From Mycobacterium parmense (GTDB taxonomy: Bacteria; Actinomycetota; Actinomycetes; Mycobacteriales; Mycobacteriaceae): DNA of 64,000 nt. Below, piece after piece: positions 1 through 8,323 of this stretch. Made by a program: the position numbers and the translations under genes. The notes beneath the pieces are model-generated. The model ran no database searches and had not been told where the DNA came from. It saw only the letters and a program-made list of their open reading frames with translations. The stretch covers positions 682,001 to 746,000 of the forward strand of contig NZ_AP022614.1 in NCBI RefSeq assembly GCF_010730575.1. Reading direction: 5' to 3'. The number at the start of each line of letters is the position of its first letter. Position 1 is the first letter of the stretch.

Positions 1-1
1 G

Positions 2-991
2 CTGTTCACGGCGGTCTGCTCGCTGTTCACCTTCGGCCTGATCGCCGTCTTCGGACAGTTCCGTTTCGAGGACCGCACCGGCTACCAGGCGGTGTTCACC
101 AACATCTCCGGCCTGAAATCCGGCAACTTCGTCCGGATCGCCGGGGTGGAGGTCGGCAAGGTAGGAGACTTGCACCTGCAGCGTGACGGAACCGTCCAGG
201 TCGGCTTCTCGGTGGACAAGCGTGTCCGGCTCACGGAGGGCACCAAAGCCGTTGTGCGCTACGAGAACTTGATCGGTGACCGTTACCTTGCCCTCGACGA
301 GGGCCCCGGGCCGCCACGCCGGCTGGCGCCCGGAGCCACCATCCCCTTGGCGCGTACGGCGCCCGCGCTCGACATCGACGCGCTGATCGGCGGGTTCCGG
401 CCACTGTTCCGCGCACTGGACCCCGACCAGGTCAACGCTTTGTCCGGCCAGTTGCTCCGCATCTTCCAGGGACAGGGCGGCACGCTGGCCTCCGTCCTGG
501 CGCAGACCTCGATGCTGACCTCGACCCTGGCCGGGCGCAGCGAGTTGATCGGTGAGCTGATCACGAACTTGAACACCGTGCTCCACACCTTCGCCACCCG
601 TGACCGTCAGTTCTCCGACGGCCTGGACAACCTGTCGCGGTTCGTCGACGGGCTGGCTCAGCGAAAGGACGACATCTCCACCGGCCTGGCCTACGTCAAC
701 GCGGCGGCCGGCTCGGTCGCCGACCTGCTCGTCCAAGCCCGCCGGCCGATCAAAGACGTCGTGCACGAGACAGATCGCATGTCGGGCCAGGTGATGTCCG
801 ACCGCGACTACCTGGACGACCTGCTCAGGCAGCTTCCCGACATCTATCAGGTGCTGGCGCGCCAAGGCCTCAACGGCGACTACTTCGGCTTCTATTTCTG
901 CGAAGTCCTACTGAAGGTCAACGGCAAAGGGGGCAACCCAATCTTCGTCAAACTGTTCGGTCAGCCGAGCGGGCGGTGCACGCCGCGATGA
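2..991 (+). CDS. mceB: Mce family protein, MceB position (5' partial)
   Basis: The frame is open from base 2, so the start lies outside the window. It begins inside the N-terminal membrane anchor (LFTAVCSLFTFGLIAVF) and continues into an MCE/MlaD domain (NISGLKSGNFVRIAGVEVGKV), then a long helical region. Mce proteins form the periplasmic substrate-conducting part of lipid importers energised by YrbE permeases and an Mkl-type ATPase. Its stop overlaps the start of the next gene (ATGA). It is called MceB because exactly four more Mce genes follow, ending with a lipoprotein and a long last member, as in mceC-F. Confidence 0.9.
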   Translation: MFTAVCSLFTFGLIAVFGQFRFEDRTGYQAVFTNISGLKSGNFVRIAGVEVGKVGDLHLQRDGTVQVGFSVDKRVRLTEGTKAVVRYENLIGDRYLALDEGPGPPRRLAPGATIPLARTAPALDIDALIGGFRPLFRALDPDQVNALSGQLLRIFQGQGGTLASVLAQTSMLTSTLAGRSELIGELITNLNTVLHTFATRDRQFSDGLDNLSRFVDGLAQRKDDISTGLAYVNAAAGSVADLLVQARRPIKDVVHETDRMSGQVMSDRDYLDDLLRQLPDIYQVLARQGLNGDYFGFYFCEVLLKVNGKGGNPIFVKLFGQPSGRCTPR

Positions 992-2163
992 AGTTCCCCA
1001 AGATGACGGCCGGTGGCCGGCGAAAGCCGTGGGCGATCGGAGCGATGGGTCTGGTGGTGCTGGCATGTGTCACGGTTGCCGCCTTCCAATACGACAGGCT
1101 GCCGTTCGTGAAGAACACGAACGACTACGCGGCCTACTTCTCCGAGGCTGGCGGCATCAAATCGGGTAATTCCGTCCGGGTTTCCGGCATGGGTGTCGGC
1201 AGGGTCACCGGGATCAAGCTGGAGGGCACCAAGGTGCGGGTCGGCTTCACCGTCCGCAACTTCATCTCCCTCGGCGACCGCACCGAGGCCGCGATCAAGA
1301 CGGAGACCATCCTGGGCGCCAAGATGCTCGAGCTGACCCCCCGCGGCGAGGGCAAGCTGTCAGGCACCATTCCCTTGGAGCGAACCCACTCGCCATATGA
1401 CCTGCCCGACGCGCTGGGCGACCTAACGACCGAGATCAGCGGGCTGGATACCGCTCAGCTGTCGTCGGCGTTGACGACATTGGCGAACACGTTCAAGGAG
1501 ACACCGTCGGACCTTAAGCCCGCGTTGGTAGGTGTGGCGCGGTTCTCCGACACATTGAATAACCGCGATGCGCAGTTGCGCAATCTGCTGGGCAACGCAA
1601 ACACGGTCTCGGCGGTGCTCGGCCGGCGCAGCCACCAGATTGCCGCTCTGGTCGCGGATTCCAACGCGTTGCTGGCGGCGCTGCTGGACGAGCGAGACTC
1701 CATTGACTCGCTGCTGAACAGCCTCACCGCGGCGTCGCACCAGATCTCGGGTCTGGTCAACGACAACCGGACCCAGCTCAAGCCGGCCCTCGATAAGCTC
1801 AACGGGGCATTGCAGATCCTCGACGACCGCAAGCAGGACATCCAGGCGACGTTGCCGAAGTTCAAGCGGTATGCGATGTCGTTCGGCGAGTGCCTGGGAT
1901 CCGGGCCGTTCTTCAAGGCGTACGTGGCGAACCTGATTCCCGGCCAGATCAGCGGGCCGACGATCGATGCCCGAATGTACAACCGTTTCCTGGACCCCAA
2001 TCAGAAGCTGCCGTCGGAGTCCGTCGACCCGCCGATCGGCAGTCCGCCGTCGCCACCGGGTCAGGCGCCGCAACCGATTTGGTCCCAACCACCCTCGCCC
2101 GGACCGGCGCCGGGTCCACCGCACGACCCGGCGCCCGCGGATGCAGACCTCGGAGGAGGATGA
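988..2163 (+). CDS. mceC: Mce family protein, MceC position
   Basis: This 391-residue protein has an N-terminal membrane anchor (about residues 15-33), an MCE domain (about 43-120, with the GGIKSGNSVRVSGMGVGRV core), a helical middle and a proline-rich C-terminal tail. The ATG at 988 overlaps the stop of the preceding gene; a GTG at 976 is possible but would lengthen the overlap. It should form part of the hexameric Mce assembly in the cell envelope. Its stop overlaps the next start, so translation is probably coupled through the operon. Confidence 0.9.
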   Translation: MKFPKMTAGGRRKPWAIGAMGLVVLACVTVAAFQYDRLPFVKNTNDYAAYFSEAGGIKSGNSVRVSGMGVGRVTGIKLEGTKVRVGFTVRNFISLGDRTEAAIKTETILGAKMLELTPRGEGKLSGTIPLERTHSPYDLPDALGDLTTEISGLDTAQLSSALTTLANTFKETPSDLKPALVGVARFSDTLNNRDAQLRNLLGNANTVSAVLGRRSHQIAALVADSNALLAALLDERDSIDSLLNSLTAASHQISGLVNDNRTQLKPALDKLNGALQILDDRKQDIQATLPKFKRYAMSFGECLGSGPFFKAYVANLIPGQISGPTIDARMYNRFLDPNQKLPSESVDPPIGSPPSPPGQAPQPIWSQPPSPGPAPGPPHDPAPADADLGGG

Positions 2164-3509
2164 TGAGCCGCCGCGCGCTTCGCCGATTGACCGCGATCAG
2201 CCTGACCGGCACACTTGCCGTCGCTTCGTTCCTCGTCGGACCTAGGCTGTTCAATGAGTCCGAAAAGAACACTTACACCGCATATTTCACCGAAGCCAAC
2301 GGCTTGTTCGTCGGCGACGACATCCGGATCCTCGGCGTCACGGTTGGGGTGGTGGACAAAATCGAACCGCAGCCCACCAGCTCCAAGGTGACCTTCTCTG
2401 TCGACAAGGAATATCCGGTCCCCGCCAACGCCCGCGCCGCGATCCTGTCGCCGTCTTTGGTGACTCCACGGGCCATCCAGCTCCTGCCGGCCTACTCCGG
2501 GGGTCCGAAATTGAGCCCTGGCGCGTCAATCCCGCTCGGCCGCACTGCTGTTCCCGTCGAGTGGGACGACTTCCGCAGGCAGCTGGAAAAACTTACCGAC
2601 GCGTTGCAACCCGCCACGGCCGGCGGGGTGAACTCGGTCGGTGAGTTCATCAACTCCGCCGCGGACAACGTGCGGGGCGAGGGTGACACCGCACGCGACA
2701 GCGTGATCAAGCTGTCCCAGGCGATCTCGGCGCTCGGTGACCACGCCGACGACATCTTCAGCACGGTGCGCAACCTGCAGCTGTTGGTGTCGGCGTTGTA
2801 CTCCAGCAGCGACCTGCTGGCCTCGTTCAACCAGAACCTCGCCAGCGTGACGACGCTGCTGACCAACACCCCCAACGAAGTCGCGAACTCGGTGAAGGGC
2901 CTGGACAGCGCGCTGACGGATGTCCGTGACTTCTTGTCCGAGAACCGCGAAGCCATGGGTGTGACGTTCGACCGGCTGAGTTCCATCACCACGGCGCTGA
3001 ACGACAGCCGCATGGACATCAAGCAGATCCTGCACGTCGCGCCCACGGTGTTTCAGAACTTCCTGAACATTTACCAGCCGGCTCAGAGCGCGATGACCGG
3101 GATCATCGCGCTCAACAACTTCGCCGACATCCCGCAATGGATCTGCAGCTCGATCGAGGCGGCTTCCCGGGCCCGGCTGGACCGGGTGTCGAAGCTTTGC
3201 CTGCAGTACATCAACCCGATCATCAAAAACCGTATCTACAACTACATTCCGGTGGGTCTCAACCCCTTCGTCGGAACCCAGGCCCGCCCCAACGAGATCA
3301 CCTATAGCGAGGATCGGTTGCGACCGGGCTATACGCCACCCACTCCGCCCCAGGCGCCGCCGCCACCGGATGCACCGCAGCCGGCTCCTGCCGCCGAACT
3401 TCCCGCACCCGCTGAGCAGCCTCAGCCCGCCGAGGCGCCGCCGACTCCTGGCACGGTCGACTCGACACAGGTTCTGCGGGACCTGATGCTGCCCACGGGC
3501 GCATCATGA
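2163..3509 (+). CDS. mceD: Mce family protein, MceD position
   Basis: It has an N-terminal transmembrane segment, an MCE domain (TEANGLFVGDDIRILGVTVGVV), a coiled helical region and a C-terminal proline/alanine-rich tail. Two ATGs are adjacent (2160 and 2163). I chose 2163 because the GGAGG at about 2152-2156 is then better spaced; both overlap the previous stop. The open frame extends upstream to 1890 but that part only shadows mceC. The stop overlaps the mceE start. Confidence 0.88.
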   Translation: MSRRALRRLTAISLTGTLAVASFLVGPRLFNESEKNTYTAYFTEANGLFVGDDIRILGVTVGVVDKIEPQPTSSKVTFSVDKEYPVPANARAAILSPSLVTPRAIQLLPAYSGGPKLSPGASIPLGRTAVPVEWDDFRRQLEKLTDALQPATAGGVNSVGEFINSAADNVRGEGDTARDSVIKLSQAISALGDHADDIFSTVRNLQLLVSALYSSSDLLASFNQNLASVTTLLTNTPNEVANSVKGLDSALTDVRDFLSENREAMGVTFDRLSSITTALNDSRMDIKQILHVAPTVFQNFLNIYQPAQSAMTGIIALNNFADIPQWICSSIEAASRARLDRVSKLCLQYINPIIKNRIYNYIPVGLNPFVGTQARPNEITYSEDRLRPGYTPPTPPQAPPPPDAPQPAPAAELPAPAEQPQPAEAPPTPGTVDSTQVLRDLMLPTGAS

Positions 3510-4627
3510 GGCGCACGGCCGGGTTGGCAATCTGCCTCGCCTGCATCGCCACGCTGACCGCCTGCGGGTGGAAGGGCTTGAACTCTCTCCCTCTCCCCGG
3601 CACCTCCGGAAACGGCCCGGGTGCCTACACCGTTCAGGCGCAGATGCCCGACGTCGTGACCATTCAGGAGAACACCCGTGTCCGGGTCGACGACGTGAAC
3701 GTCGGCAACGTGACGAAGATCCAGCTGCAAGACTGGCACGCGCTGGTCACCATGCGCATCAACGGGGACGTTCAGCTGCCGGCCAATGCGACCGCCAAGC
3801 TCGGCCAGACCAGCCTGCTCGGTTCGATGCATATCGAACTCGCGGCGCCCAAAGACGAACCGGCGGTTGGGCATTTGCAGAACGGGTCGGTCATCCCGCT
3901 GTCGCGTGCGAGCATGTACCCGACCACCGAGCAGACGCTGGCCTCGGTGTCGATTCTGCTCAACGGCGGCGGAATCGGTCAGCTGCAGGAGATCACCCGG
4001 TCCATCGCCAAGGCGTTCGCCGGACGCGAGAACGACATGCGCAGCCTGCTGAGACAGCTGGACGAGTTCATCGCCCGCACCAATGACCAGACCGACGACA
4101 TCATCGCCGCAGCGGAGAACCTCAACTCGCTGGCCGGCCAAGTGGCCGCGAAGGACGCGATAGTCGACCAGGCGTTGACGACGGTGCCCAAGGCGCTGCA
4201 GGTGCTGTCGGAGGAGCGCACCAAGATCGCCGACGCGATAGACCAACTGGGCAAGTTCAGCGCCATCGCCGCCGACACCGTCCGCCAGAGCAGGGAGTCC
4301 TTGGTCGACAACCTGCGCAACATCGCGCCGGTGCTGCGTTCGCTGGCCGACGCGGGGCCGTCGCTGACCAGAGGACTGGACGGCTTGGTGGCCTACCCGT
4401 GGCCGGCATCCACGGTGCGCAACTGGTTTCGCGGTGACTACGCCAACCTGACCCTGCTGGTCGATCTGACGCTGAGCCGCCTGGACACCGGTTTCTTCAC
4501 CGGCTCGCGTTGGGAAGGCAACCTCACGCGGCTCGAACTGCAGTGGGGACGCACCATCGGCATGCAGCCGAGCCCCGCCACGGCCGGCAACCCGCTGACC
4601 TATCCCTACCACTCCGGGGGATACTGA
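3506..4627 (+). CDS. mceE: Mce family lipoprotein, MceE position
   Basis: The N-terminus is a lipoprotein signal peptide with lipobox LTAC (Cys about residue 20). An MCE domain follows (about 40-115, with NTRVRVDDVNVGNVTKI), then a helical region ending in a short hydrophilic tail. In mce operons the fifth Mce protein is normally the lipoprotein, which supports the operon position. Start and stop both overlap the neighbours by four bases or fewer. Confidence 0.9.
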   Translation: MRRTAGLAICLACIATLTACGWKGLNSLPLPGTSGNGPGAYTVQAQMPDVVTIQENTRVRVDDVNVGNVTKIQLQDWHALVTMRINGDVQLPANATAKLGQTSLLGSMHIELAAPKDEPAVGHLQNGSVIPLSRASMYPTTEQTLASVSILLNGGGIGQLQEITRSIAKAFAGRENDMRSLLRQLDEFIARTNDQTDDIIAAAENLNSLAGQVAAKDAIVDQALTTVPKALQVLSEERTKIADAIDQLGKFSAIAADTVRQSRESLVDNLRNIAPVLRSLADAGPSLTRGLDGLVAYPWPASTVRNWFRGDYANLTLLVDLTLSRLDTGFFTGSRWEGNLTRLELQWGRTIGMQPSPATAGNPLTYPYHSGGY

Positions 4628-6156
4628 TGCTGCGTTTGAGCCGCCGAACGTGGATACAGCTGGCAATCCTGAGCCTGGTGACGATAATCGCCTGTGGCGC
4701 GATGGCGTTCAACTTCATGAAGCTGCCTGCGACGCTGTTCGGGATCGGCGAGTACGTGGTGACCGTCGACCTGCCGGAGTCGGGCGGACTCTACCGGACG
4801 TCGGTGGTCACGTATCGCGGCACCGATGTGGGACAGGTCAAGTCGGTCGACGTCACCGCTACCGGGGTGCGCGCGGTACTTGCCATGCGCTCCGGTGTCA
4901 AGGTGCCCTCCGACGTTCACGCCTCGGTCCACAGTCGATCGGCGATCGGCGAGCAGTACATCGAGCTCACGCCGGAGCCAGGCAAGGACGCTGGACCGCC
5001 TCGGCCACTTCGGGCCGGAGACGTCATCCCGGCCGGGCGAGTCGACGTGCCGGTCGACATCGGCCGCCTGCTCGACCTGACGAACCGTGCGCTGCGAGCG
5101 ATCCCACGCGACAATCTGCGCACGGTGGTCGACGAGACGGACCGCGCGGTCAGTGGGCTGGGCCCCGAGTTGTCGCGGATCGTCGACGGGTCGACCGCCC
5201 TGGCGATCGCGGGAAGCCGGACAGCCGGGGAGCTTGCCGCGCTGATCGACCAGGCCCCTCCAGTGCTCGACTCCCAGGTGCAGACGTCAGAATCCATCGC
5301 CCGGTGGGCTGACCGGACCGCCGCCATCACAGCTCAGTTCAAGGCCCAGGATGCGGCGCTGCGAGATGTGTTGACGCAGGGAACGTCTGGGGTCGAGGAA
5401 GGTCGGGCGCTGCTGGATCGGGTGGCGCCCACGCTGCCCGTGCTCTTCGCCAACCTCGTCAGCCTGGGCGACATCGCGGTCGTCTACCGCCACGACATCG
5501 AGCAGCTGTTGGTCCTCTTCCCGCAAGGCATTGCGGCCATGGCCGCGATCGTCGTGCCGAGCTCGAACACCCGGCAGGAGTACAGGGGAGCCCAGCTCGA
5601 CTTCAATTTGAACATCAACCTGCCGCCCCCATGCACGACGGGGTATCTCCCGCCGACCCAGCGCCGCTCACCGGCCAGCGTGGACGCTCCGGACCGACCG
5701 GCCGCGGACCTGTTCTGCCGGGTGCCGCAAGACTCAGAGTTCAATGTCCGTGGGGTGCGCAATATTCCGTGTGAGGGCAAGCCTGACAAGCGTGCGCCCA
5801 CGGTCGAGCTGTGTGAGAGCGACCAGGAGTACGTGCCGCTCAACGACGGCTACAACTGGAAGGGCGACCCCAACGCCACCTACAGCGGTCAGGGTGTCCC
5901 GATGTATCCGCCGGGGCAAGACCCGCGTCTACCGCCCCCGCGGGGTACCGCGCCCGTGACGCCGTCACCACCGCCGCTTGCGGTCGCGACCTACGACCCA
6001 GCCACAGGCGACTACATCGGCCCGGACGGACGCCGTTACACCGAGGGCGACCTCGCGCACCAGCGGGCTAAAAGCTGGCAGGCACTTCTTGTCCCGACAC
6101 CGCAGGCACTTCCGGCAACCATCAGACCGGCGTTTAGTGAGGAGCACCATGGCTGA
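4627..6156 (+). CDS. mceF: Mce family protein, MceF position
   Basis: The ATG at 4627 overlaps the mceE stop. The open frame extends to 4510, but that part has no membrane anchor. The 509-residue protein has an N-terminal transmembrane segment (about 10-30), an MCE domain (ESGGLYRTSVVTYRGTDVGQV), a helical region and a long proline-rich, cysteine-containing C-terminal extension. It is the last and longest Mce protein of the operon. It overlaps the following Mce-associated gene by 8 bases. Confidence 0.88.
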   Translation: MLRLSRRTWIQLAILSLVTIIACGAMAFNFMKLPATLFGIGEYVVTVDLPESGGLYRTSVVTYRGTDVGQVKSVDVTATGVRAVLAMRSGVKVPSDVHASVHSRSAIGEQYIELTPEPGKDAGPPRPLRAGDVIPAGRVDVPVDIGRLLDLTNRALRAIPRDNLRTVVDETDRAVSGLGPELSRIVDGSTALAIAGSRTAGELAALIDQAPPVLDSQVQTSESIARWADRTAAITAQFKAQDAALRDVLTQGTSGVEEGRALLDRVAPTLPVLFANLVSLGDIAVVYRHDIEQLLVLFPQGIAAMAAIVVPSSNTRQEYRGAQLDFNLNINLPPPCTTGYLPPTQRRSPASVDAPDRPAADLFCRVPQDSEFNVRGVRNIPCEGKPDKRAPTVELCESDQEYVPLNDGYNWKGDPNATYSGQGVPMYPPGQDPRLPPPRGTAPVTPSPPPLAVATYDPATGDYIGPDGRRYTEGDLAHQRAKSWQALLVPTPQALPATIRPAFSEEHHG

Positions 6157-6754
6157 GGAGCCCGAAACCTTGAATAGCGACGATGGAAACGCCGACGCGA
6201 CGGCCCCCGAAGCCGGTGAACCCCATGCGGATGAGCGCCTGCCGGCCCATTGGCGGCAGCGTGTCAGGCTCAAGCTGTCCCGCGCGGGAAAGGCACTGGT
6301 GACGAGTGCTGTCGTCGCGGCGGCGCTCGCGGGTCTGGCCGGTTGGCTCGGCTACCGGGCTTATGAGAAGCACGAGGCCGAGGCGCGGCGCACCCTGTTC
6401 GTGCAGGTCGCCCGGCAGGGCGCGGTGAACCTCACCTCGATCGACTACGCCGAGGTGGATACCGACGTACAACGCATCCTCGAATTGTCGACCGGCGCAT
6501 TCCACGACGAATTCGATCAGCGGGCCAAGCCGTTCATCGAGGTCGTCAAGGCGGCGCAATCCAAATCCGAAGGCACCGTCTCCGACGCCGGATTGGAATC
6601 CGAGCACGGCGATTCGGCGCAGGTATTGGTCGCGGTCGCGGTGAAGTCGCGGACCGCCGGCGGTGAGGAGGCGCCGCGAGAATGGCGAATGCGGATCGAG
6701 GTTCGATCCGTGGGCGACGATGCCAAGGTTTCGAACGTGGTGTTTGTGCCATGA
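6149..6754 (+). CDS. Mce-associated membrane protein
   Basis: This 201-residue protein has an acidic cytoplasmic N-terminus, one transmembrane helix (about residues 47-67, ALVTSAVVAAALAGLAGWLGY) and an extracytoplasmic domain of the Mce-associated (Mas) type. Such proteins follow mceF in most mycobacterial mce operons and are thought to stabilise or assist the transporter. The ATG at 6149 lies within the mceF end after a GAGGAG-like ribosome-binding site. It overlaps the next gene by four bases. Confidence 0.85.
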   Translation: MAEEPETLNSDDGNADATAPEAGEPHADERLPAHWRQRVRLKLSRAGKALVTSAVVAAALAGLAGWLGYRAYEKHEAEARRTLFVQVARQGAVNLTSIDYAEVDTDVQRILELSTGAFHDEFDQRAKPFIEVVKAAQSKSEGTVSDAGLESEHGDSAQVLVAVAVKSRTAGGEEAPREWRMRIEVRSVGDDAKVSNVVFVP

Positions 6755-7386
6755 CGACACTCAGGGACGACACCGAAGCAAACGCAACAAAGCCGGACGA
6801 ACCACAACCAGCGGTCGAAGAAGACACGACGCAGGAGGGTGCCGAAACCACCACCGGGGTCGAGGCGCCAGACGGCGAGTCCGCACCCGTACTACGACGC
6901 GAACTCGACTGGCCGCGCGCGCTTGCCTACGGGGCCTTGCCCGGACTCGCACTGTTGAGCGCGTTGGCCGCCGGCTACTTCAAGTGGGCGGACGGGTCCG
7001 CCGATGACCTTGCGCTGGCGCGCTCCGAATCGGTGCGGGTGGCCGGCCAAGACGCCGTCGCTCTGCTGTCCTACAAGCCCGATTCGGTGGACAGCGATCT
7101 GAGCTCGGCCCGCGAGCGGCTGACGGGCGAGTTCAAAGACGCGTACACGTCGCTGACCCAACAGGTGGTCATTCCGGGCGCAAAGGAGAAACACATCTCG
7201 GCGGTCGCGAAAGTTTCTGCCGCTGCTCCGGTTTCGGTGTCCGCCAATCACGCCGTCGTGCTGTTGTTCGCCAACCAGACCGTGACCGTCGGCGACGGCG
7301 CTCCCACGGACACCCAGCCCGTGATCCGCATGACCCTGGACAGGGTCGACGGCCGCTGGCTGGTATCGCGTTTCGACCCGGTGTGA
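6751..7386 (+). CDS. Mce-associated membrane protein
   Basis: The protein (211 residues) has an acidic N-terminal region, a transmembrane helix (about residues 51-70, ALAYGALPGLALLSALAAGY) and a C-terminal Mas-type domain ending in a typical VDGRWLVSRFDPV. It is a second, diverged Mce-associated protein, and its ATG overlaps the preceding stop. Pairs like this are common after mceF. The open frame from 6682 includes 23 spurious codons. Confidence 0.85.
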   Translation: MTTLRDDTEANATKPDEPQPAVEEDTTQEGAETTTGVEAPDGESAPVLRRELDWPRALAYGALPGLALLSALAAGYFKWADGSADDLALARSESVRVAGQDAVALLSYKPDSVDSDLSSARERLTGEFKDAYTSLTQQVVIPGAKEKHISAVAKVSAAAPVSVSANHAVVLLFANQTVTVGDGAPTDTQPVIRMTLDRVDGRWLVSRFDPV

Positions 7387-7396
7387 TGGGGGCCAG

Positions 7397-7888
7397 ATGA
7401 CGGCGGCGGTCCGTGTGCTTTCCATGGTGATGCTCTGCGTCGCCGCGGCATCAGCGGCCGCGCCCGCACGTGCCGACAACAAGCGGCTCAACAGCGCCGT
7501 CGTCTCCGCCGTTTACACCCTCCAGCATCAGGCGGGCTGCACGAACGACGTCGTCAGGAACAACGCACTGACGCTGGCGGCCCAATGGCACGCAGAAGAC
7601 ATGATGAACAATCGAAGCATCGACGATGACGTCGGATCCGACGGGTCGACTCCGCAGGACCGCGCCAACGCCGCTGGCTTCTACGGCAAAGCCGACGAAA
7701 CCGTGGCGATCAACCCGGCGATATCCATCACCAGCCTCGAACTGGTCAACCAGTGGTACTACAACCCCGACGACATGGCGATCATCCGCGATTGCGCCAA
7801 CACGGCCATCGGGGTGTGGTCAGACAACAGTCCGGACCGGACCGTCGTCGTCGCCGTCTACGGGCAACCGGCTACGCGGAGTCGATGA
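7397..7888 (+). CDS. Secreted CAP/SCP-like protein
   Basis: This 163-residue protein has a Sec signal peptide (cleavage after about APARA). It continues with features of the CAP/SCP superfamily: LTLAAQWHAEDM, an N-rich DMMNNRSIDDD stretch, and a YYNPDDMAIIRDCANTAIGVW core followed by a VVAVYGQ strand. It lies 10 bases after the Mce-associated pair and probably ends the mce operon. The CAP assignment is by pattern; the substrate is unknown. Confidence 0.65.
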   Translation: MTAAVRVLSMVMLCVAAASAAAPARADNKRLNSAVVSAVYTLQHQAGCTNDVVRNNALTLAAQWHAEDMMNNRSIDDDVGSDGSTPQDRANAAGFYGKADETVAINPAISITSLELVNQWYYNPDDMAIIRDCANTAIGVWSDNSPDRTVVVAVYGQPATRSR

Positions 7889-7915
7889 CGCACGCCGGCA
7901 GGCACCGCATTGCTG

Positions 7916-8194
7916 TCAGCGGCTCGACACCTGCTCGGCGGCGTCCTGGAAGCGGCCGTCGGCCATGGCTTCGCAGACGCACGGCTGCGCGTCGTGGCGC
8001 CACAGCTTCGTCTCGCGTTTGCGCATCAGGTGCTGCACGTAGACCCTGTCCCGCTGCTTGCGGGAGAACACCAGGTCGAGGTTGACGGGCAGGCCGGCCC
8101 AGTCCACCTGATCGCCGGCCGTGCGGGATCGGCACTTCAGCGGGCAGGCGTTCTTGCCGGTCGCCCGATCGGGTCCGTCACACTCCCGAGCCAC
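7916..8194 (-). pseudogene. Internally deleted relic of a nitrate-reductase flavoprotein gene
   Basis: The 92-codon frame starts with GTG at 8194 after an AAGGAG site. Its leader is very like that of nasN (compare GACGTGAGCGTGGCT here with GACGTAAGCGTGGTC there). After about 25 residues that resemble the NasN start it jumps to a segment matching the NasN reductase C-terminus: [20 protein letters not shown], against [20 protein letters not shown] in NasN. The molybdenum, flavodoxin and most FAD regions are absent. It is best read as a duplicate with a large internal deletion. The frame is still open, so a small expressed protein cannot be excluded. Confidence 0.6.
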
Positions 8195-8323
8195 GCTCAC
8201 GTCACTCCTTCGGGTGCGGAGAAAGTCCTCAAGTGAAGAGTGCGACGGAGATGTTTCAGCTGCGGGTGTGCGACGTTTCCGTCGCATTACGGGGTTCTCG
8301 GGCGCCGGCGGATGCGGGGGCGG

